From Solirubrobacterales bacterium (GTDB lineage: Bacteria; Actinomycetota; Thermoleophilia; Solirubrobacterales; 70-9): a DNA stretch of 64,000 nucleotides. The position numbers were made by a program, and so were the translations under genes. Positions 32,866 through 41,077 of the stretch are shown piece after piece (position 1 is the first letter of the stretch; each line of letters starts with the position of its first letter). The stretch is from positions 62,001 through 126,000 of the forward strand of contig JAMLGI010000005.1 in assembly GCA_023958085.1 (NCBI GenBank), in the 5' to 3' direction. The notes under the pieces were generated by a model. It was given only the letters and a program-made list of their open reading frames with translations. It ran no database searches and was not told the origin of the DNA.

Positions 32866-32875
32866 ACTCCGATTC

Positions 32876-33541
32876 TCACCGATCTTGACCGGGCGCGGTG
32901 AGAAGCGGGCCGACCAGCGCGATCATCATCAGTTTCTGGAGGTCGAGCAGTTCGGTCGCGGGGAGATCCAGATCACCCAGAACGAAGGCGACGAGTTGCT
33001 CGTTCACCGCGCCGACCAGCCCCAGGGCGAGCACATCGAGGCGGGGGTCGTCGGCCAGGTCCCAACCCGGATCCTGCCGAACCTGGTCGGTGATCAGCCG
33101 GGCATAGGAGTGGAGCGCCTCCCGGCGTCGGGTCTCCATCCGTTCGCTCACTCCGACCGTTTCGATCTCCTGGATCCGGGCTCGGCGCGGATCCTCGGTC
33201 AGGGCGGTGAAGAAGGCTTCGAGCCCCCGTGAAAGGCGTTCGAACAGTCCCGGCGGGCCGTTCTCGAGCGCAGCCAGAGCGCGGGCCTGGGTGTCGGACA
33301 CGAGGCCATCGAAGATCTCGGCCAGCAGGTCCTCCCTGTCCTCGAACGCCTCGTAGAAGTAGCGCTCGGTCAGGCCCGCTTCCGCACAGACCGCCTTGAC
33401 CGGTGAGTGGGCGTAGCCACGAGTGCCGAAAAGCTCAATCCCGGCCTCGATCAGCCGGCTGCGGCGCTCGGCCCGCCGTTCTTCGGCGCTGAGGCCCCGC
33501 CAGGTACGGCCTCCCCTGTCCTTGGCGTCGGGTGCAGTCAT
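32876..33541 (-). CDS. TetR-family transcriptional regulator
   Basis: From ATG 33541 the 221-residue protein has a TetR N-terminal helix-turn-helix (RRSRLIEAGIELFGTRGY, then VKAVCAEAGLTERYFYEAF) and a helical ligand-binding domain. It is transcribed into the SDR gene, so it may repress that small operon and respond to the same small molecule. The ligand is unknown. An upstream extension to 33589 has poor composition and was not used. Confidence 0.93.
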   Translation of the reverse strand: MTAPDAKDRGGRTWRGLSAEERRAERRSRLIEAGIELFGTRGYAHSPVKAVCAEAGLTERYFYEAFEDREDLLAEIFDGLVSDTQARALAALENGPPGLFERLSRGLEAFFTALTEDPRRARIQEIETVGVSERMETRRREALHSYARLITDQVRQDPGWDLADDPRLDVLALGLVGAVNEQLVAFVLGDLDLPATELLDLQKLMMIALVGPLLTAPGQDR

Positions 33542-33585
33542 CTCGGCCAAGTATCCCCGCTGTTGCGGCCCGGTGCCGGATCGGC

Positions 33586-35820
33586 TCACCGCTGGTTACG
33601 AAGTTCGACCAGACCGGCCAGGTCCTCGTTCGAGAGCTCGGTCAGCGCGGATTCACCGGTACTCACGATCGCCTCGGCCAGTTCCCGCTTGTTTTCGTGA
33701 ATGGCCGCGATCCGGTCCTCGATCGTCCCTTCCGCGATCAGACGGTGAACCTGCACGGGACGGGTCTGGCCGATGCGATGGGCCCGGTCCGTTGCCTGCT
33801 CCTCCACCGCCGGGTTCCACCAGCGGTCGTAATGGATCACGTGATCCGCCCTGGTCAGGTTCAGCCCGGTACCGGCTGCCTTCAGCGAAAGCAGAAAGAC
33901 CTGCACCTCGCCGTTCTGGAAGCGGTCCACCATGCGTTCCCGCTGCCGGACCGGAGTACCGCCGTGGAGCAGCATGGTCGGAATCTCTCTCGCCCGGAGG
34001 TGGGACTCGATCAGTCGTGCCATCGCCACGTACTGGGTGAAGACCAGGGTCGCGCCATCCTCGGCACGGATCGTGTCCAGCAGTTCGTCAAGCAGCTCCA
34101 GTTTTCCGGACCGGCCTTGCAGCACCGGTTTCTCTTCACGGGTGTACTGGGCCGGGTGGTTACAGATCTGCTTGAGCGAGGTGAGCATCTTCAGGACCAG
34201 CCCGCGACGACCGATGCCATCCGATCCCCGGATCTCGGCCATGTTCTGGCGAACCGTCCGTTCGTACAGGCCGATCTGTTCCTCGGTCAGCTCAACCGGC
34301 TGGTCGGTGATCGTCTTCGGCGGCAGTTCCGGGGCGATCCCGGGATCGGTCTTGCGCCGTCGGAGCAGGAAGGGACGAACGAGGCGGTTCAGGGTGTGGG
34401 TGGTCTCCTCGTTCTGCTCCAGCTCGATCGGGTCGGCCCACCGGCGTCGGAACGAGGCGTGGGAGCCGAGCAGGCCGGGTGTGGTCCAGTCGAGGATCGC
34501 CCAGAGTTCGCTCAGGTTGTTCTCGACCGGGGTTCCGGTCAGGGCGACCCGCGACCGCCCCGGCAGGGTCCGCAGGGCCCGGGCTCCCGCGGAACGCGGA
34601 TTCTTCACGTGCTGGGCTTCATCCGCGACGACGAGTCCCCACGAGATCTCCCCCAGGGCCTCCTGGTCGAGCCTCATGGTGCCGTAGGTGGTGAGAATGA
34701 AGCCGCCGGCGAGATGATCGAGAGATCGCTGCGGTCCGTGATAGCGCCGGACGCTCTCGCCCGGAGCGAAGCGGTGAATCTCCCGCTCCCAGTTGCCCAG
34801 CAGGGATGCGGGGCAGACGACCAGGGTCGGACCGGCGGTCTGGGGGTTGAGCCGGCGATGCAAGTGGAGTGAGATCAGCATCACGGTCTTGCCGAGGCCC
34901 ATGTCATCGGCGAGGCAGCCCCCGAGTCCGAGCGAGGTCATTCGATTCAGCCATCGCATCCCCTCGACCTGGTACTCACGCAGAGTGGCCTCCAGCCCGG
35001 GTGGCGGCGCCAACGGGTCCGGATCGGCCCTGGTCACCTCCTCACGCAGTCTCGCCACCCATCCTTCGGCCTCGACCGAAACCTGTTTCCCGTCGATCAC
35101 CATGTTTCCGGTCAGGGCGATCGAGAGCGCGTCGATGGCGGTGAGGGGCTTCAGATCCCGATTCCGGGCCCGGGATGCCTCCAGCGGCGGGATCAGGACC
35201 CACTGGTCCCGCAGCCTGATCACCGGACCGTCGGCGTCCGCGATCAGGCCGATCTCGGCATCGTCGAGGTGGTCGCCGTCGAGAGTCAGCTGCCAGGAGA
35301 GCCCCTGGATCGCATCCTGGTCGAACACGTCAGGAACGCTTTGACTGAGCCTTCCGCTGGACCCGACCACCACGTGGGCTGCGAGCCCACGGTTGAGCGC
35401 CGGGCTCCACTCGACTGCGACCCCCGACGCTTCCAGTCGTTCGGCCGCACCGTCGAGCAGATCCAGGACCTCGTGATCGGCCAGGGTGCATCCGGTCGGG
35501 ACATCCGCATCGAGCAGTCGCCGCAGCGGATTCCAGGCTGCGGCGGCGATCCCCACCCCCATCGTCGTGTCGATTCTCCCCCGGGACCCGAAGCCTTCGT
35601 CCCCCCACAGCCCGGAAACATCCTGGAACCCGGTCGTACGGCCCGGGTGGCAGGTCTGCACGGTCAGTTCAAAGGGATGTTCCCGAAAGGCCCCTCCGGG
35701 AACGTCGATCCGAAGTCGAATCGAAGACTCCTTCCGCTTCTCGCGGCTGGTTCCGACCGGTGCGGTTCGGGAGTCGGCAGGTCCCTTTCGGGACCGTGAA
35801 GTTGATCTGACGGGCGACAA
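33586..35820 (-). CDS. SNF2-family DEAD/DEAH-type ATPase
   Basis: A 744-residue Swi2/Snf2 translocase. Motif I is DDMGLGKT (305-312), motif II DEAQ (400-403), and the helicase C-terminal half contains FLLSLKAAGTGLNL and HYDRWWNPAVEEQATDRAHRIGQ. The first 280 residues resemble the SNF2-associated domain of bacterial homologues, which are usually around 900-1000 aa, so the N-terminus seems shortened. The start is uncertain: TTG 35820 is the most upstream in-frame option after a stop. These enzymes move along double-stranded DNA or remodel RNA polymerase (RapA-like); the exact role is not known. Confidence 0.92.
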   Translation of the reverse strand: MSPVRSTSRSRKGPADSRTAPVGTSREKRKESSIRLRIDVPGGAFREHPFELTVQTCHPGRTTGFQDVSGLWGDEGFGSRGRIDTTMGVGIAAAAWNPLRRLLDADVPTGCTLADHEVLDLLDGAAERLEASGVAVEWSPALNRGLAAHVVVGSSGRLSQSVPDVFDQDAIQGLSWQLTLDGDHLDDAEIGLIADADGPVIRLRDQWVLIPPLEASRARNRDLKPLTAIDALSIALTGNMVIDGKQVSVEAEGWVARLREEVTRADPDPLAPPPGLEATLREYQVEGMRWLNRMTSLGLGGCLADDMGLGKTVMLISLHLHRRLNPQTAGPTLVVCPASLLGNWEREIHRFAPGESVRRYHGPQRSLDHLAGGFILTTYGTMRLDQEALGEISWGLVVADEAQHVKNPRSAGARALRTLPGRSRVALTGTPVENNLSELWAILDWTTPGLLGSHASFRRRWADPIELEQNEETTHTLNRLVRPFLLRRRKTDPGIAPELPPKTITDQPVELTEEQIGLYERTVRQNMAEIRGSDGIGRRGLVLKMLTSLKQICNHPAQYTREEKPVLQGRSGKLELLDELLDTIRAEDGATLVFTQYVAMARLIESHLRAREIPTMLLHGGTPVRQRERMVDRFQNGEVQVFLLSLKAAGTGLNLTRADHVIHYDRWWNPAVEEQATDRAHRIGQTRPVQVHRLIAEGTIEDRIAAIHENKRELAEAIVSTGESALTELSNEDLAGLVELRNQR

Positions 35821-35843
35821 AGGCGACCCGACATTCTATGTGT

Positions 35844-36554
35844 TCAGTCTCGTGCGGGCGTCTTCCCGGACGGTTTTGACTGCTTCAGTTCGATTCCTGC
35901 GCCCCGAAGCATCAGGTAGCTGATCCAGACCGCGAGCGCGAACACCGGCAGCCCCATCGCCGTCTTGGCGATTCCCAGGGCGACCAGCGATCCCGACAGG
36001 TAGAGCGGCAGCTGCACCAGGAGCCGGGCGAGGAAGGTGCCTACCCAGACCCAGCTGACCCGGCTGAACAGGCGCACCCGGGCAGGGTCCTTGCGCCAGC
36101 TTCTACCCTCCCCGATCAACGGTCCGATCACGATCCCCATCAGGGGCCAGCGGGCCAGGATCGAGATCGCGTAGACCGCCGCCCAGATTCCGTTCAGAAA
36201 GAGCCCGGGCAGGAAGAAGTTCTCGGCCTTGCCGGTCCGGGTGGCGATGAAGCCGGCCAGGGCGACCCCGAAGAATCCGGCCAGCACGAAGCGGGCCGGC
36301 TCCCCACGCACGATCCGGAACAGCCCGATCGCCGCTCCGAGACCGACGGCGATCAAGGCGGCAAGCCTGAGCTGCTGCCCGGTGGCTACGTATGCGATCA
36401 CGAAGGCGAGGCCGGGCAGGCTGGAGTCGGCCACCCCCTGGGGTCCGCCCAACTCGTCCAGCAGGTTGATCTCCTGCTCGCGATCCAGTTCGATCTCTGC
36501 GGTCGGCGGGTCGAGCCGATCGGCTTCGTTCGTCACCGGAAGATCATCGCGCAA
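35844..36554 (-). CDS. DUF3159 membrane protein
   Basis: A 236-residue integral membrane protein with five or six hydrophobic helices from about residue 45. The family signature region FFLPGLFLNGIWAAVYAIS is present, followed by WPLMGIVIGPLIGEGRSWRKDPARV. DUF3159 is an actinobacterial family of unknown function. The first 40 residues are polar and acidic. It sits between the SNF2 and exonuclease genes on the same strand. Confidence 0.9.
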   Translation of the reverse strand: MRDDLPVTNEADRLDPPTAEIELDREQEINLLDELGGPQGVADSSLPGLAFVIAYVATGQQLRLAALIAVGLGAAIGLFRIVRGEPARFVLAGFFGVALAGFIATRTGKAENFFLPGLFLNGIWAAVYAISILARWPLMGIVIGPLIGEGRSWRKDPARVRLFSRVSWVWVGTFLARLLVQLPLYLSGSLVALGIAKTAMGLPVFALAVWISYLMLRGAGIELKQSKPSGKTPARD

Positions 36555-36613
36555 TCATCGCGAGGCTGCGTCACGGCGCCGACTCGCAGAACCGCTCCCG
36601 TTTGGTCGGGGAT

Positions 36614-37360
36614 TCAGGCAGCGAGGGCGCCGGCCGGGTTGAACCGGGCCGTTTCCACCGCGGGCGGAACGATCGGCCAGGCACCCTCCACCCGCTCCGG
36701 GTGGCCCTTCGACGCAAAATGCTCCTGGAGCGAGGCGGCCTGCTCGGCAGCCCAGCGAACCTGGTCCTCGTGGAGCTCGAAAAGCTCGGCCTCCCCGATC
36801 TCCCGGTTCAGGCTGGCCAGTTTCCAGGCGAGTCTGGCGGCCGCCAGGGCATCGGCATCGGCTGCGTGGGCGTCGGTCAGCGGTATCCCGTACGCATCGC
36901 AGAGGACGCTGAGGGTCCGTCGGCCCTTGCGGAAACGGTTGACCTGCTTGTCGAGCACGTAGGGGTCAACCACGGTGAGGCCGTCGGGGCCGACGCGATC
37001 GATCAGCGGTTCGACCCCGTGTCGACGCGCCTCACGGTCGAGAATTGTCAGATCGAACCGGGCATTGAACGCCACTACCGGTACGTCGTCCGCGAGGGCG
37101 CGGGCAAGGATCGTGGTCACCTCCTCGACCGCCTGGCCGGCAGGGACTCCCTCGCTGCGGGCCCGACCGGTGGTGACCCCATGCACGGCGGTGGCCTCCG
37201 CCGGGATCTCGATCCCCGGATCAACCAGCCAGTCGTGGCTGATCCGCTCCAGCCCGATCCCGACGATGCTGACTGCCGCGGTGACGATGCGGTCGTTCTC
37301 GATGTCGGTCCCGGTGGACTCTATGTCGAAGGCGGCCATCCGCCCCTCGTGCCAACTCAC
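36614..37360 (-). CDS. DnaQ-type 3'-5' exonuclease
   Basis: A DEDDh exonuclease of 248 aa. ExoI motif FDIESTGTD carries the first Asp/Glu pair, ExoII is FNARFDLTIL, and ExoIII is DAHAADADALAAARL with the catalytic His. The family proofreads or trims DNA, or degrades small single-stranded DNA/RNA. GTG 37360 gives the usual VSWHEG opening and lies seven bases after TACCTT, a leaderless arrangement. The TTG at 37369 is an alternative. The C-terminal 70 residues (QVRWAAEQAASLQEHF) match the actinobacterial 3'-5' exonuclease subgroup. Confidence 0.93.
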   Translation of the reverse strand: MSWHEGRMAAFDIESTGTDIENDRIVTAAVSIVGIGLERISHDWLVDPGIEIPAEATAVHGVTTGRARSEGVPAGQAVEEVTTILARALADDVPVVAFNARFDLTILDREARRHGVEPLIDRVGPDGLTVVDPYVLDKQVNRFRKGRRTLSVLCDAYGIPLTDAHAADADALAAARLAWKLASLNREIGEAELFELHEDQVRWAAEQAASLQEHFASKGHPERVEGAWPIVPPAVETARFNPAGALAA

Positions 37361-37367
37361 GAAAGTC

Positions 37368-37373
37368 AAGGTA
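37368..37373 (-). promoter_or_regulatory. Predicted -10 of the DnaQ-type exonuclease gene
   Basis: On the minus strand TACCTT ends seven bases before GTG 37360, the spacing of a leaderless mRNA. Confidence 0.4.
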
Positions 37374-37402
37374 GCGATGGCACCGGACGCGAACCGGGTC
37401 GG

Positions 37403-38332
37403 TCAGGAAGGGCCGATCTCGACCTGAAGCGGCTCGCTTGAAACCACGTGCTCCACCTGGAGTGTGGTGTGACCGATCCCGAACTCATCGGCGAGCATCG
37501 CCTCGGTGACCAGGCAGGCACGATGGCAGTTTGCCGCCGGACCGACCAGCACATGGGCTGAAAGCATCGGCATCCCGGAGGTGATCTGCCACACGTGGAG
37601 ATCATGCACCTCGACCACGTCCGCGATCGCGGCCATCCGCCGGCCGATCTCCTCGGTGTCGAGGTCGGAGGGCGCGGCCTCCAGCAGGATGTCCACCGAC
37701 TCCTTGACCACGGTCCAGGCACTGAATGCGATCAGGATCGAGATCACCACCGAGATCACCGGGTCGGCTGCCTCCCAGCCGGTGAGCAGGATCACCAGGG
37801 CCGCGACGATCACCCCGACCGAGCCGGCCAGATCGGCCAGAACATGTCGTAGTGCCGCCTTCACGTTGAGACTCTCACCACCGGAGCGCATCAGGATCCA
37901 GGCAGCAACCAGGTTTACCGCCAGTCCGATCAGGGCGATCGCCAGCATCCCGCCCCCCAGGACCTCCACCGGATCGTTCAGCCGGTGGACCGCCTCGACC
38001 ACGATCCAGACCGCCACCACCGCCAGCAGGATCCCGTTGAGCAGCGCCGCCAGGATTTCCGCCCGCTTGTAGCCGTAGGTCCGGCGGGCCGAGACCGGCC
38101 GGGCCGCGAGGATCACCGCCCCCAGTGCGACGAACAGGGAGAGGCTGTCGGAAAGCATGTGTCCGGCGTCGGCGAGCAGGGCGAGGCTGCCGGTGATCAG
38201 GCCCCCGGCGACCTCGGCCAGCATGTAGCCCCCGGTGAGGATCGCCGCCGCCAGCAGCGCCCGCCGGTCGGTTCCGCGCCAGCCTCCCGGGCCGTGGCTG
38301 TGACCGGCATGGTCGTGGGAGTGCCCGCTCAT
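37403..38332 (-). CDS. Cation diffusion facilitator metal exporter
   Basis: A 309-residue CDF transporter (CzcD/ZitB type) exporting Zn, Co or related divalent cations against protons. The His-rich N-terminus (HSHDHAGHSHGPGG) binds metal. Six helices follow, with HxxxD metal sites in LLADAGHMLSDS (helix 2) and VLADLAGSVGVI (helix 5). A cytoplasmic C-terminal domain contains VEVHDLHVWQI. It is divergent from the NhaA leader, with 42 bases between them. Confidence 0.95.
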   Translation of the reverse strand: MSGHSHDHAGHSHGPGGWRGTDRRALLAAAILTGGYMLAEVAGGLITGSLALLADAGHMLSDSLSLFVALGAVILAARPVSARRTYGYKRAEILAALLNGILLAVVAVWIVVEAVHRLNDPVEVLGGGMLAIALIGLAVNLVAAWILMRSGGESLNVKAALRHVLADLAGSVGVIVAALVILLTGWEAADPVISVVISILIAFSAWTVVKESVDILLEAAPSDLDTEEIGRRMAAIADVVEVHDLHVWQITSGMPMLSAHVLVGPAANCHRACLVTEAMLADEFGIGHTTLQVEHVVSSEPLQVEIGPS

Positions 38333-38361
38333 GCATCAAGTTTATTTCGGACCACCGTTGG

Positions 38362-38367
38362 TACCGT
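38362..38367 (+). promoter_or_regulatory. Predicted -10 for the nhaA leader peptide
   Basis: TACCGT ends seven bases before ATG 38375, the start of a 26-codon frame that overlaps the nhaA start. Confidence 0.35.
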
Positions 38368-38374
38368 CTCGGGT

Positions 38375-38455
38375 ATGACACTCCCCCGGCCTGCAATCTG
38401 GGTTCCGGCATTTGCTGCCGCGGTGGCGGTAGTCGCCGGGCCGGCTCTCTGGTGA
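38375..38455 (+). CDS. 26-residue hydrophobic leader peptide overlapping nhaA
   Basis: ATG 38375 opens a 26-codon frame ending TGG TGA (38453-38455). Its product is mostly hydrophobic (WVPAFAAAVAVVAGPALW). The stop overlaps the GTG start of nhaA (38452) as GTGA, so ribosomes ending the peptide could restart on nhaA. A -10 element seven bases upstream fits a leaderless transcript. Whether the peptide has its own role is unknown. Confidence 0.5.
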   Translation: MTLPRPAIWVPAFAAAVAVVAGPALW

Positions 38456-39690
38456 TCGCCGGCAGCTCCCGCCTTCGGGATGCCGCGGGCGAATTCCTCC
38501 GCAGCGAGACCGCGGGCGGTGCCTGTCTGCTCGCGGCGGTGGTCCTGGCGATGACCTGGGCGAACCTGGTTTCGGGAGACGGCTACTTTTCGTTCTGGGA
38601 GCAGCAGCTCACGATCGGCTGGGGATCGCTCAGCCTGACCGAGGATCTCCAGCACTGGATCAACGACGGGCTGATGGTGGTCTTCTTTTTCGTCGTCGGC
38701 CTGGAGATCAAGCGGGAGCTCGTGGTCGGGGAACTGAACGACCGGCGGAAGGCGGCCCTGCCGGTGATCGCTGCTATCGGAGGGGTGATCCTGCCGGCCT
38801 TGATCTTCGCTCTCGTCAACCGGGGGGGTGAGTTCGCCGAGGGCTGGGCGATCCCGATGGCGACTGACATCGCCTTCGCGGTGGCGGTGCTGGCTGTGCT
38901 CGGCTCCCGGATCCCCCCGGGTGTCCGGCTGCTGCTGCTCAGCATCGCGATCGTCGACGACGTGATCGCGATCACCGTGATCGCGGTCTTCTACACGGAG
39001 ACGATCAGCCTCGGATGGCTGGGGTTGGGTGCCGCCGCGCTCGCCTCGACCTTCCTGTTCCGTCGCCTCGGCGCGGTCAGTCCGCTCTGGTATCTGCCGT
39101 TGGGGCTGATCGCCTGGCTCGGTTTTCTCCAGTCCGGCGTTCACGCCACCATCGCCGGGGTCGCTCTGGGACTCTTGACTCCGGCTCACGCGGTCGGCGG
39201 CAGGCAGGTTCTGGAGAACCTCGAGTTCCGCCTGCACCCCTGGTCCTCGATGCTGATCGTCCCTCTGTTCGCGCTGGCCAACGCCGGGGTTGAGTTCAGC
39301 CAGAAAGTGATCTCGGATGCCGTCTCCTCCCCCCTCTTTGCGGGGATCGGGCTTGGCCTGGTCCTCGGCAAGCTGCTCGGAATCGCCGGAACTACCCTGC
39401 TCTCGGCGCGACTGGGGATAACCCGCCTGCCGACCGGGGTTGCCGGCCGTCAGGTCTGGGGGATCGCCGCCCTCGGCGGAATCGGATTCACGGTCTCCCT
39501 CTTCATTGCCGGCCTTACTTTCAGTGACTTCGAAACTCTGGAGATCGCCAAGCTGGGCATCTTCTCCGGATCGCTGATCAGCGGGCTCCTGGGTGCGGCG
39601 ATCCTGCTCAGCCGACCGAGCCGGCCCCGACTCCCGGCAGAGTCTGAAGGTAGCGCTCGACCATCCGGGCACACTGACGTCCCTCGTTAA
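38452..39690 (+). CDS. nhaA: Na+/H+ antiporter NhaA
   Basis: NhaA exchanges sodium for protons to control pH and salt. The 412-residue protein has about 12 helices, FLRSETAGGACLLAAVVLAMTWAN at the start (in two helices), the essential Asp pair D169-D170 in SIAIVDDVIAIT, and the ATDIAFA motif with D139. The start is GTG 38452, overlapping a short leader frame by four bases. The last 83 bases overlap the convergent gltD tail, so the extreme C-terminus (RPRLPAESEGSARPSGHTDV) is unlikely to be conserved. Confidence 0.95.
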   Translation: MIAGSSRLRDAAGEFLRSETAGGACLLAAVVLAMTWANLVSGDGYFSFWEQQLTIGWGSLSLTEDLQHWINDGLMVVFFFVVGLEIKRELVVGELNDRRKAALPVIAAIGGVILPALIFALVNRGGEFAEGWAIPMATDIAFAVAVLAVLGSRIPPGVRLLLLSIAIVDDVIAITVIAVFYTETISLGWLGLGAAALASTFLFRRLGAVSPLWYLPLGLIAWLGFLQSGVHATIAGVALGLLTPAHAVGGRQVLENLEFRLHPWSSMLIVPLFALANAGVEFSQKVISDAVSSPLFAGIGLGLVLGKLLGIAGTTLLSARLGITRLPTGVAGRQVWGIAALGGIGFTVSLFIAGLTFSDFETLEIAKLGIFSGSLISGLLGAAILLSRPSRPRLPAESEGSARPSGHTDVPR

Positions 39691-41076
39691 TCGCCCAGAC
39701 GATCAGGGACTGCCCGCGCCGGGCATCACCGGCCGCGAAAACCCCGGGGACCGAGGTCCCGTAGGTACCCGCCTTGATGTTCCCGCGGACGTCGAGATCG
39801 CAGCCGAGCGCCTCGACCAGCTCCGGTTCCGGGTGGAGGAAGCCCATCGCCAGCAGCACCAGGTCGGCACCGAGCTCGAAGTCGGAGCCCTCCACCGGAC
39901 CGAAAGGCGGAGTTTCCCCGGCCCGCGCGAGCCGCAGGGTCTCGACCCGGTCGCCGGTTCCGGTGAACCCGGTCGTGGTCACCGAGAAGTCCTGTTCTCC
40001 GAGGTCGAGTGAGGTGGCCTCCTCCATCGCATAGGAGAGTCGGAACTTGTGTGGCCAGAGCGGCCACGGGGTGCGCTCGTCGGGCCGATTCTCGGGCGGT
40101 TCGGGAGTAGCCTGAGCTGGACGACCCTCGAGGCACCCTCCCTGATCGCGTGGCCGACGCAGTCGGCGCCGGTATCGCCGCCTCCGATCACCACGACCCG
40201 TTTGCCGGCAGCGGTGATCCCCAACGGTTCCGGGCCGGGGGTTTCGGGAACCCGGCCCTCGGTGATCGCCAGCATCCGGTTGCGATCACAGAGGTACTCC
40301 ATCGCGTAGTGAACGCCCTTGAGCTCCCGTCCCGGGACCGGCAGGTCACGCGGTACCCGCGAGCCGGTGGCGAGTACTACCGCGTCAAAGAGTTCCCTCA
40401 GTTCCTCTACGGTCACATCGACCCCGACGTCCACCCCGCAGCGGACCTCCACCCCCTCGGCCACGATCTGGCCCATGCGGCGTTCGACGATCCGCTTCTC
40501 GATCTTGAAGTCAGGAATCCCGAACCGGACCAGTCCCCCGGGGGCCTCGTCACGTTCGAACAGGGTGACCGCGTGTCCGGCCCGGCGGAGCTGCTGGGCG
40601 GCGGCGAGTCCGGCCGGTCCGGAACCGACCACTGCGACCCGGTGGCCGGTCTCCCGCTTCGGCGGACGCGGCCGGATCCAGCCTTCATCCCAGGCGCGTT
40701 CGACGATCGCGTGTTCGAGCTGCTTGATCGTGACCGAGTTTCCTTCTCGGATCTCGAGCACACAGGCAGCCTCGCAGGGTGCGGGACAGAGCCGACCGGT
40801 GAAGTCGGGGAAGTTGTTGGTCGCGTGGAGCTGCGTGATCGCATCCTCCCAGCGGCCCTGGTAGACCGAGTCGTTCCAGTCCGGGATCAGGTTGCCGAGC
40901 GGGCACCCGTTGTGGCAGAAAGGCACCCCGCACTCCATGCAGCGGGCACCCTGATCCGAGAGTTCCTCGTCCGAACGGATCAGCTCGAACTCGCGGAAGT
41001 CCTTTGCCCGCTCGCCGGGGTCCCGGTACGGGATTCCGGAACGATCGATCTCGAGGAAACCACCAAGCTTTCCCAT
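39608..41076 (-). pseudogene. gltD: Glutamate synthase small subunit GltD, interrupted by a one-base frameshift
   Basis: GltD passes electrons from NADPH to GltB. The first part (from ATG 41076) has the N-terminal iron-sulfur cysteines (CMECGVPFCHNGCPLGN, then CPAPCEAACVL), FAD motif VVGSGPAGLAAA and NADPH motif VIGGGDTGADC. At about 40103-40105 (GGG on the plus strand) the frame shifts: the downstream part (PWPLWPHKFRLSYAMEEATS, then ADLVLLAMGF and VFAAGDARRGQS) continues in another frame to 39608. Restoring one base in that run rejoins the two. It may be a real mutation or a sequencing error. It follows gltB by one base, with its ribosome site in the gltB end. Confidence 0.9.
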
Positions 41077-41077
41077 T

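Noticed and set aside
40040-40080. GTGTGGCCAGAGCGG resembling the dispersed repeat
   Set aside because: It is coding sequence of gltD (PLWPHKF on the minus strand) and matches only the first few bases of the repeat.
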